Source: Gigantopelta aegis (Eukaryota > Mollusca > Gastropoda > Neomphalida > Peltospiridae). Taken from it: a stretch of DNA of 64,000 nt. This document shows, one piece after another, positions 47,001 through 59,000 of the stretch. The stretch's first letter is position 1. Each line of letters opens with the position of its first letter. A program made the translations under genes and the position numbers. Under the pieces are notes generated by a model. It was not told the DNA's origin. It saw nothing but the letters and a program-made list of their open reading frames with translations, and did not search any database. Where the stretch lies: positions 106,856,628 to 106,920,627 of the forward strand of contig NC_054702.1 in assembly GCF_016097555.1 (NCBI RefSeq), given 5' to 3'.

Positions 47001-50000
47001 CCACACATCGTTCCAGTTATGGCCAACGCCAACGCAGTGTTCCAACATGACAACGCCAGGCCTCACACAGCACGTCTCACAACGGCTTTCCTACAGAACA
47101 ACAACATTAATGTCCTTCCTTGGCCATCGATATCACCGGATTTGAACCCAATTGAGCATCTATGGGACGAGTTGGACCGACGCCTCCGACAGCGACAACC
47201 ACAGCCCCAGACCCTGCCCGAGCTGGCAGCAGCCTTGCAGGCCGAGTGGGCCACCATCCCCCGGGACGTCATCCGTACTCTGGTTGCTTCAATGGGCAGG
47301 CGGTGCCAGGCAGTTGTCAACACACGTGGAGGCCACACCCGGTATTGACTCCAGATGACCTTGACCTTGGTGGTGTGTCCTATCACTTACTCACAATGGA
47401 CTAGAGTGAATTGTGAACAATCCTGCAACATTTGGTAATTATCAGACTCACCATTCAATAATTAAATCAATTCTCCAAATGTTACGACAATGTGGTTTTG
47501 CGTTTCTTCTTTTGAAGAGTATATTTAAAAAATATTAAATAAGTTCTTCTGTAAATTTTATTTGATAATTAGACTCACTAATATGTCCTCTAAACTATGA
47601 CACACATCAAAATAGTGTTACATTAGTAGTTTTTTTACAATTTGAGGTTGAAAAATGTAGGTTCAAAATTACATATTTCACATTGGTTTCCAACTTTCCG
47701 GAACATCTTGGATGTATTCATTGGTATCAGACATCCATGAAGTAACTTTGTCAGTTTATTTACTAATAAGCGATAATTGCCAAATGCATAAGATATGAGA
47801 GTTATCTTCCATATTTTTGTGTGAAGGTCGTATGGCCTAGAATTCTTTTCACTGAAAGCAATTTAATAAAAAGTATATGTTCTATTAGATCTATTTTTAC
47901 ACAAATAGTATCCTACTTAGAAAATTGTCAAATCATCATCTAAAAGCAATCTGACATCTATGTAAGTGGCCTTGTACTGACTATAAATTTTCACTGTAAT
48001 TTACAATAAGAGTAAGCTACGCCTGGAATGGGCTGGCAATCGTAGAAAAAATTAAGGTCGCAATTGTAGGTATTTACGGCGATAGTAGTGCTAAGATTGC
48101 TTCATGAATGGAATGGGGCCCAGTAATAGTAAGTGAGTGGATCTGTAGGTAATTACGGCGATAGTAGTGCTAAGATTGCTTCATGAATGTAACAGGGCCC
48201 AGTAATATTTTTTTTTTATGGCCTTGGAAATACTGCACATTGAACATATATGTTTAAAGGATTTAAATACGTGTATGTTTGGAGGGCCAATTAAAAATGT
48301 TGGTGGGCCTTTATCCTCACCTCAGGACGGGATTTGTTTTATTATGGCCTTTGTACACAGTAAAATAACTTGTGGTATTTAAATTCTCACCTTTCTGTAA
48401 ATCCTCTGTTGTTGTGACCTCACTCTGGAAGAAATACAATGACAATGTATTTAACACACTGATGGACATTTAAAATCCTACATGCATCACATAGTCAAAC
48501 GTATGTTAAATAACAAGTGAAAGGAATATCAACATGTGGCCTATAGATTCTTCTTATAATGTGGTGCTTTGCATGCAGTGAGCGATGAAACTACAGAACC
48601 GTGATACTCTAAGGGGAAAGAGTATCATGCGATGTGTAAAGCCTAATGCACATCGCTAACCTTAATTTTGTCACCAACATTGCTTTTCAGTTGTTTTTAT
48701 TTGACCACACAGGTTAAACTTTTATTGGTGATGTTCAGACAATAAGAACAATGTACTAAAAATCATAGTGCCAGCATCACATGTCCATAATCAATAGCAA
48801 AGTACATATCGAGTAAAAAGGCAAATTTTAAATGTTCAGTAGAAATATTCTATCTAAATGTGTCTTGTATTTATTTTTACAGTAATACTAGCAGTGAATA
48901 AAAGTTTGTTTTGTTTAACAACACCACTAGAGTACATTGATTTATTAATCATCAGCTACTGGACATCAAACATTTGGTAATTTTTGCACATAGTTCCAGA
49001 GAAGAAACCCGCTACATTTTTCCATTAATAGCAAGTGACAGGGTAGCAAATACCATACCACAACCTTTGATATACCAGTCATGGTGCACTGGCTGGAATG
49101 AGGAATAGTCCAATGGGTCCACCAACAGGGATCGATCCCTTTACGACCACAAATCAAGCAAGTGCTTTACCAATGGGCTACATCCTGCCCCAGAGGTAGA
49201 TAAAAATACACACACACACACACACACAAGCAAGAAAATACCTGTTGACATTCTTCATAAAAATAACACTTGGCTTAATGAGGAATGAAGTGTCTACACA
49301 CCACAGTGCCACTGACATAAAAGATGTTCAATTCTTTTCACAATATGCTGTAATTTTCACATGAAAACTCACACAGATATTTATGTCAAAAAGTATTTCT
49401 AATTTTCTAATTTGGCCTGCAGACAGAGCAATACACAAACAGAGATACATAAGCCTAGACAGGATATGGGCTGTTGTGTGGATTCCAAGAATACAATATA
49501 TTGGCTCAACTGCTTCCTACTCCGCAGACCTCCTGTCTGACACAATGATGTATTGATAGTTTACTGCCCACCTGAGATGCAATAATCATTTAAAAGTTAT
49601 CTGATAAGAAAAGTTTAAAATTTAATTCTGTCTGAAGTGGAATATGTGTAATACCAAATTGCTGTGTTAACTAGCCCCATACACAAAAAAGAAGAAGAAA
49701 AAACTTTGTTTTGTTTAACGATTTATTAATCATTGGCTATTGGATGTCAAAAATTTGGTAATTTGGACATATAGTCTTAGACAGGAAACCCACTACATTT
49801 TTTCATTAGTAGCAAGGGATCTTTTATAAGCACCATCAGACAAGATAACACATACCACAACCTTTGATATACCATATGTGGTGCACTGGCTGGAACGAGA
49901 AATAGCCCAATGGGCCCATCCACAGAGATCGATCCCACACCAACCACGCATCTAGCGGGTACTTTACCACTGGGCTACGTCCCGCCCCTAGCCCCATCTC

Positions 50001-53000
50001 ACAGTTATGACCAAACAGTCAATTTATTATGTATCAGATGCTAGCCCCATCTCACAGTTATGACCAAACAGTCAATTTATTATGTATCAGATGCTAGCCC
50101 CATCTCACAGTTATGACCAAACAGTCAATTTATTATGTATCAGATGCTAGCCCCATCTCACAGTTATGACCAAACAGTCAATTTATTATGTATCAGATGC
50201 TAGCCCCATCTCAGTTATGACCAAACAGTCAATTTATTATGTATCAGATGCTAGCCCCATCTCACAGTTATGACCAAACAGTCAATTTATTATGTATCAG
50301 ATGCTAGCCCCATCTCACAGTTATGACCAAACAGTCAATTTATTATGTATCAGATGCTAGTCCCATCTCACAGTTATGACCAAACAGTCAAAATATTATG
50401 TATCAGATGCTAGCCCCATCTCACAGTTATGACCAAACAGTCAATTTATTATGTATCAGATGCTAGCCCCATCTCACAGTTATGACCAAACAGTCAAAAT
50501 ATTATGTATCAGATGCTAGCCCCATCTCACAGTTATGACCAAAGAGTCAAAATATTATGTATCAGATGCTAGCCCCATCTCACAGTTATGACCAAAGAGT
50601 CATTTATTATGTATCAGATGCTAGCCCCATCTCACAGTTATGACAAAACAGTAAATTTATTATGTATCAGATGCTAGCCCCATCTCACAGTTATGACCAA
50701 ACAGTAAATTTATTATGTATCAGATGCTAGCCCCATCTCACAGTTATGACCAAACAGTCAAAATATTATGTATCAGATGCTAGCCCCATCTCACAGTTAT
50801 GACCAAACAGTCAATTTATTATGTATCAGATGCTAGCCCCATCTCACAGTTATGACCAAACAGTCAATTTATTATGTATCAGATGCTAGCCCCATCTCAC
50901 AGTTATGACCAAACAGTCAATTTATTATGTATCAGATGCTAGCCCCATCTCACAGTTATGACCAAACAGTCAAAATATTATGTATCAGATGCTAGCCCCA
51001 TCTCACAGTTATGACCAAACAGTCAATTTATTATGTATCAGATGCTAGCCCCATCTCACAGTTATGACCAAACAGTCAATTTATTATGTATCAGATGCTA
51101 GCCCCATCTCACAGTTATGACCAAACAGTCAATTTATTATGTATCAGATGCTAGCCCCATCTCACAGTTATGACCAAACAGTCAATTTATTATGTATCAG
51201 ATGCTAGCCCCATCTCAGTTATGACCAAACAGTCAATTTATTATGTATCAGATGCTAGCCCCATCTCACAGTTATGACCAAACAGTCAATTTATTATGTA
51301 TCAGATGCTAGCCCCATCTCACAGTTATGACCAAACAGTCAATTTATTATGTATCAGATGCTAGTCCCATCTCACAGTTATGACCAAACAGTCAAAATAT
51401 TATGTATCAGATGCTAGCCCCATCTCACAGTTATGACCAAACAGTCAATTTATTATGTATCAGATGCTAGCCCCATCTCACAGTTATGACCAAACAGTCA
51501 AAATATTATGTATCAGATGCTAGCCCCATCTCACAGTTATGACCAAAGAGTCAAAATATTATGTATCAGATGCTAGCCCCATCTCACAGTTATGACCAAA
51601 GAGTCATTTATTATGTATCAGATGCTAGCCCCATCTCACAGTTATGACAAAACAGTAAATTTATTATGTATCAGATGCTAGCCCCATCTCACAGTTATGA
51701 CCAAACAGTAAATTTATTATGTATCAGATGCTAGCCCCATCTCACAGTTATGACCAAACAGTCAAAATATTATGTATCAGATGCTAGCCCCATCTCACAG
51801 TTATGACCAAACAGTCAATTTATTATGTATCAGATGCTAGCCCCATCTCACAGTTATGACCAAACAGTCAATTTATTATGTATCAGATGCTAGCCCCATC
51901 TCACAGTTATGACCAAACAGTCAATTTATTATGTATCAGATGCTAGCCCCATCTCACAGTTATGACCAAACAGTCAAAATATTATGTATCAGATGCTAGC
52001 CCCATCTCACAGTTATGACCAAACAGTCAATTTATTATGTATCAGATGCTAGCCCCATCTCACAGTTATGACCAAACAGTCAATTTATTATGTATCAGAT
52101 GCTAGCCCCATCTCACAGTTATGACCAAACAGTCAAAATATTATGTATGAGATGCTAGCCCCATCTCACAGTTATGACCAAAGAGTCAAAATATTATGTA
52201 TCAGATGCTAGCCCCATCTCAGTTATGACCAAGAGTCATTTATTATGTATCAGATGCTAGCCCCATCTCACAGTTATGACCAAACAGTCAAAATATTATG
52301 TATCAGATGCTAGCCCCATCTCACAGTTATGACCAAACAGTCATTTATTATGTATCAGATGCTAGCCCCATCTCACAGTTATGACCAAACAGTCAATTTA
52401 TTATGTATCAGATGCTAGCCCCATCTCACAGTTATGACCAAACAGTCAATTTATTATGTATCAGATGCTAGCCCCATCTCACAGTTATGACCAAACAGTC
52501 AATTTATTATGTATCAGATGCTAGCCCCATCACAAAGTCATGACCAAACAATAAATTTATTATGTATCAGATGCTATCTGATCCAGTATTAAAATACAAA
52601 AGAACAAAGGGACCATTTATGTATTAATTTAACAACATTATGCAAGAATAATAAAATAAAAAAACATACAAGAACCTAAATGAAACCTAATGTGTATCAC
52701 AAATAACAATGAGTCATCCATTTTTTTAAATTACATTTTTATTTTAAGACGACGCAGTAAATATAAAAAAACAATATGAGAGGTGAACACTCACTTCCTT
52801 TTTCTCTTCTTCTTGACCTGTTATCATGTCTAGGATAAGAAAATCTTCAAGCCTGCAAACACACAACCATACAACAGTTTTAACACTTTACTGCTGACAT
52901 TTATTTCAGTAATGCATCTACTGTATGTTAAGTTTGATACCATACATTAAAACATCATTAATGCTTAATAAGGGGTCATTTAATTAGTTAGCTGCATGTT

Positions 53001-56000
53001 CATTAACATACAACTACATGTATTTGCTTTGAAGGTATTGTGTTAATGTTAGTGTATATTTTAAAAAATGACAATCACAATTTTCTTTGCAAAATCTAAA
53101 AAAAAAATGTCTATACCCATTTAGGAAGGAGATAGCAAAAAACAATATTCGCTGTGTAAAGACCAATATTTTAAATATGGTAATATTTTGTCATATTGTT
53201 TTAAAAAACAACTGAACAAGACTAGACACATGGTTATTATGGTATTCTTGCAGTCCAATGTATTACCTTTGTAAATGCCAATTCAATATCATCACCTATT
53301 AATTTTATCAGTGGGAACACTAACCCACCCTTTCTTACTTTGGAAACAATTCCTGATTACAATCAGAGGCTGTGCCCGCAGTAAATGTGTTTGAACCCTC
53401 TGGCTATAAGTACAATGTACTTTAATACCCATCTACCAAACAAACACGTCTATACCCTACTGACGACAACTGAAAAGAGGTGGGGGTGGGGTGTGGTGGA
53501 GGCAATACACAATCAATATGTACCAGTCATCATCATTAATAATTAGTAATTTGGTATTAGGACCACCACACCATTAACACTACTTCTAATCAGTCCCATG
53601 GACGGTTGTAATTCTTGAGTTTCAATTGTACTGTAATGAACTAGAATAACCTCTACTGTAGATCATTGCATGATTAATCAGTTTTAGTTTAAAGTTGAAC
53701 TGAGTAAATATTATTACAAGGTAAACATGTTGTTGACAATTCTTACAGAGCACAGAAAATTTCACCCCCATTTTTTAGCATTAAGAAACCTGCCATTTGT
53801 AAGAATTATTTAAACAGAAATCATCTACTCTGTCCTGACAGAAAAGCTACAAATAGAATCGGTAAGTGCAGAGCGACTAATCCACCCAGGCAACTGCATC
53901 TTAGATATTCTCAGACAATATCCTGGGGACCAATACAGCTAATGTACCCTGGCATATACACGACTGGCCCATTTGATTCCCATTACCAACAGCTATGTCT
54001 GGGAATAACAAGGTTAGAATCTGTATCATGCTGTTCCTATTTCCAACAGCTGAACATGTATCTGGGGGATGACAAGGTTAATATCTGTATCATGCTGTTC
54101 CTATTTTCAACAGCCGTACATGTATCTGGAGGATAACAATGTTAATATCTGTATCATGCTGTTCCTATTTCCAACAGCCGAACATGTATCTGGAGGATAA
54201 CAAGGTTAATATTTGGCCCATGCTGTTCCTATTTCCAACAGCCGTACATTCCCTCCTTTAATATTTCTTCTCACAATTGTATGTTAAAGGTAGTGGAGGT
54301 AATTCTACCCTTCCAATATATATGAGGAGCACAGAGTTCTTCCTTATTATGACACATCCAAGTAGCAAGGCTAATCAACTGGGAATCTTTATGACAGTGT
54401 ACGAAGAATGCCAAAGTTAATCTGTCTAGGAACAAAATGCCACCATTTGGCACTTTGCAAGGGTGTGCAAATACCAAAGGTGAATGTGTTATTTGACTGT
54501 GTACAGCCACATAAGACCAGTGTGTACTTGACGACTATTTGACCAGCTTCACTGTCTGCTACAGAATATACTGACAGAAAGAAATAAGGGAACACTTTGT
54601 AATGTAAACTGTAAGTCTTTCTGTTCTTTTTTTTAAATGCCAACAAACAAGTAACACAGAGACATAATATTTTTAAGACATTACAAACATGGATGATGAT
54701 GAAGAAATAAATGGTAAAGTATTTCCATTTTGGTATGGTATGCAATGCATGCTGGGTAATCATCCCTCATGTGGGATCATACACTCATAACAGTAACTGT
54801 GAAGTGGGTGAAACTCTGTGTATGTGGCGTCACTGGCATGAAAAACCCCCACCACTGCCTCAGGTGGGATACGAACCCAGTACCTACCAGCCTCAAGTCC
54901 AATGGCAGAACCACTACACCACTGAGGCCGGTTGTAAATTAAGTCTTAATTAATTACTGGTGTAGTAATATACATATGTAATCTAAACATGTAGTGTGCG
55001 GCTAAATATCAGTACTGTGGGAATGATTGCCAGTCATTATGGTTAATTTGCAGAAACTATGGATGAGGGTTTTACTTGCTGTCATTATAATTTACTGTTA
55101 ATATTTACACGATCCTTATTTATTTCCATCAGTATATAGTAACAGAATCACTGAAAGACCAGTTTACCACAATATTACCATTAAATCACACAAAATAAAA
55201 TAAAATAACAAAAATAATAATAAAATAAAAGACCACCCAACCCACACCACATAAAACCCCTACCAACCCCACTCAACCAACAAATAAATAAAAATCAATA
55301 CATTTCCTAATAATAGATCTAATGGTGAATTGTGGGCGGATGGTAATAAATATGAATGTAGGGCAATTGCTCACCGGACAATACCTCACCGGACAGTACC
55401 TCACCGGACAGTACCTCACCGGACAATACCTCACTGGACAATTGCTCAGCAATAAAGTGAGAAATAGGACAATTGCTCACCTTTAGGTACTGAACTTGTT
55501 TAAAATATAGCTGATTTAGAATTAATTTGTTATTTTATTTAAAGGTGTTTAATTCACATTTCTATGCTGAACTGATATGCTGAACTTGTTTAAAATATAG
55601 CTGATTTAGAATTAATTTTGTTATTTTATTTAAAGGTGTTTAATAAACTGAGGTTACCATACCCACTGATAATATCAGAGATTCCCACTCCCACCCAACC
55701 ATTTACACAAACATACCATAACCTAAAATAAATTTTACTGATAAAAAAAATCAGCAATTGTGGTGAGCAATTGTCCGTACTCCAATAAATATATATAATT
55801 AAATTTTCTTTGTGTCTATACACTTTATGGCAATCCGATTGGTCCAGAGGTGCTTACTTTTTTTTTTTTCATATCTCAATGAACTGAAAAAAATTAAGCC
55901 ACGCCTGCTACCTCCCACATTGACTCGCACTACTTTTGTGCCACAAGCTGGATTATTCAGGCAACCATATTTAGATATTTTGAAGAAAACACATGTGAAA

Positions 56001-59000
56001 GCTACAAAAGCAATAAAAAAATGTATACAATAAATTAATGGAAAATGCTATAGCAGAGTAGACATGTAGATCTATACGCATTGATTTAAAACAAAACAAA
56101 AAACCCTTTGCTAATCATGAAATGAGACTCCGTCGGTGGCCAAAGAAATCATGTAGGAAACTTCATGCCTGTAACTTACTTGTAAGCGATGTTCTACAGC
56201 TGTGGCCGAAAATTAAATGGTTCCACCGACAGCATAAATGTTAGACACATTCCCTTCATTCACTTTCATAAAATATAAACTAAACACGAATAGGACAATT
56301 CCTTCCAATTTAACTAAATGATCTGTAAAAATGCACGGCAGCTAGAGGAAATGGCATCGCTTATCAAAATTATGTCATTTACCAAATGATGTCATTTACA
56401 AAATATCACCTGATTCAAATAATAGTGAATGAACGTTTGCATTCTTATGCGACATATGTATCAATGAAGTTTACAAAAACAATACTACAGGCGTATTTAA
56501 AGTTAAACAAAATAAATTCAATTATGTATTGTTAAAGTATGCATATAAATTTAATTATAACATTTGACCGCAATTATTTTTTGGTTCATGCAAGTATGAA
56601 CCGAAAAAATGATATGCACACTTTTGTATGACCCTTTACGCGTAGTCATACAGTGTGCACATCGGGTTTTTTTGTTCATACTTGCATGAACCAAAAAATA
56701 ATTGCGGTCAATTCTTAAATGTTATGGTTAAAACAAATAATGGAAAGCTGCACCTTCTTAATCAGGTGTGTGTGAGGTTGAACTTGAAACAATTTTTTTC
56801 TTTAAATTCATGAGGGCAAATGGGATATGGGTGGAATGCAGAAAGGGACTTGTCATCTCCACTAGCCTCAACAGCCATGAACAATGGATGATACATACTA
56901 CTATATATCATAACTAACAGAAGGACCTACAGCTCATGAAATTATAAGACTATAATAAAAAAAAATCATACAAATGCAGTGCTGTAACGTGGATTCTTCG
57001 ATGTACACTAAAAAAATCTTTTAGTAGTAGTAATACAATACCACTGTATGACACCCAATTAATAGCCGATATATTTTTGTTCTGGGATGTCATTAAACAT
57101 TAATTCATTCATTCATACAATGGCAGGGGCGGCATGTAGCCCAGTGGTAAAGCAATCGCTCGATGCGCGGTCGGTCTGGGATCGATCCCCGATGGCGGGC
57201 CCATTGGGTATTTCTCGTTCCAGACAGTACACCATGACTGGTATATCAAAGACCGTGGTATGTACTACCCTGTCTGTGGGATGGTGCATATAAAAGATCC
57301 CTTGCTGCTAATCGAAAAGAGTAGCCCATGAAGTGGCAACAGCGGGTTTCCTCTCAAAACTCTGTGTGGTCTTTAACCATGTGTCTGACGCCATATAACC
57401 GTAATATAAAATGTGTTGAGTGCGTCGTTAAATAAAACATTTCTTTCTTTTTTCTTTCTATCCTGACAAACAACATGTATTTTTCCTGAATCAACAGTGA
57501 TTCAACTTAAGTACGGTATATGAAAAATGGAATTTATTTTTCACAACCATGTGGATTATGAATGTAAATAATCTCACAACATCCAATTTTCCTGGAAAAC
57601 ATTAAAAAAAACCGCACCATTATTTTTCCATGTTTACTGATTTGATGGATGGCTATACTGCTTTATTGAGAAATGCCACCATTAATAGGAATTGATTTGG
57701 TATTACGCAAACTAGAGCAATATCCTGCATGAGGTCATAACTCACAGACTGTGCAGTTTAATTACTACAGGCTTTTACGTCGGTAAGTGATTGACCTTTA
57801 TGTCATGGCCGTCTTACAGCTATCTCAGATTAGAAAACGGTTTAAGTATCAGTGAAGCCAAAAATAAGCAAAACCTTTAAATCCTTAAAATATGTCAGTA
57901 AAAGAAAAAGGTCTAAAGAAATATGAGACAAAAGAGTGCAAAGAAAATGTTGAAAAGTGCTAATGAACCGACTTGAAATGAATGATGATTAATACCTGTC
58001 TGAATGAAAGACAAATTGAAACAGTGAATGAATGATGAGTAAGACCAGTCTGAATGTAAGACAAATTGAAACAGTGAATGAAATAAAAGAAAGAAGCATT
58101 TTATTTAACGACGCACTCAACACATTTTATTTATGGTTATATGGCATCAGACATATGGTTAAGGACCACACAGATTTATTTTTTTAGAGGAAACCCGCTG
58201 TCGCCACATAGGCTACTCTTTTACGACAGGCAGCAAGGGATCTTTTATTTGCGCTTCCCACAGGCAAGATAGCACAAACCATGGCCTTTGTTGAACCAGT
58301 TATGGATCACTGGTCGGTGCAAGTGGTTTACACCTACCCATTGAGCCTTGCGGAGTACTCACTCAGGGTTTGGAGTCGATATCTGGGTTAAAAATCCCAT
58401 GCCTCGACTGGGATCTGAACCCAGTACCTACCAGCCTGTAGACTGATGGCCTGCCACGACGCCACCGAGGCCGGTACATTGAATGAATGATGATTAATAC
58501 CAGTCTGAATGAAAGACAAATTGAAACAGTGAATGAATGATGAGTAAGACCAGTCTGAATGTAAAACAAATTGAAACAGTGAATGAATGATGAGTAATAC
58601 CAGTCTGAATGTAAGACAAATTGAAACAGTGAATGAATGATGAGTAATACCAGTCTAAATGTAAGACAAATTGAAACAGTGAATGAATGATGCATAAGCC
58701 CAGTCTACATGTAAGACAAATTGAAACAGTGAATGAATGATGCATAAGCCCAGTCTACATGTAAGACAAATTGAAACAGTGAATGAATGATGCATAAGAC
58801 CAGTCTACATGTAAGACAAATTGAAACAGTGAATGAATGATGCATAAGCCCAGTCTACATGTAAGACAAATTGAAACAGTGAATGAATGATGAGTAACAC
58901 CAGTCTGAATGTAAGACAAATTGAAACAGTGAATGAATGATGAGTAATACCAGTCTAAATGTAAGACAAATTGAAACAGTGAATGAATGTAAGACAAATT

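Larger units (their letters stand above)
45321..48200. mobile_element. inverted-repeat element hosting the Tc1 copy
   Basis: The left end GCCCCATTCCATGAAAGAAT with GCTAAGATTAATTGTAGT faces the right end, reversed: GCCCCATTCCATTCATGAAG with CAATCTTAGCACTACTATCG. Both terminal segments are themselves partly duplicated (left at about 45340/45420, right at about 48065/48135). No transposase of its own was seen. It could be one element of about 2.8 kb or two related MITEs in inverse orientation. Confidence 0.55.

Noticed and set aside
53985..54252. Repeated CCTATTTCCAACAG as plus-strand splice acceptors
   Set aside because: No plus-strand exon or open frame follows them; they are simply part of a 64-bp minisatellite.
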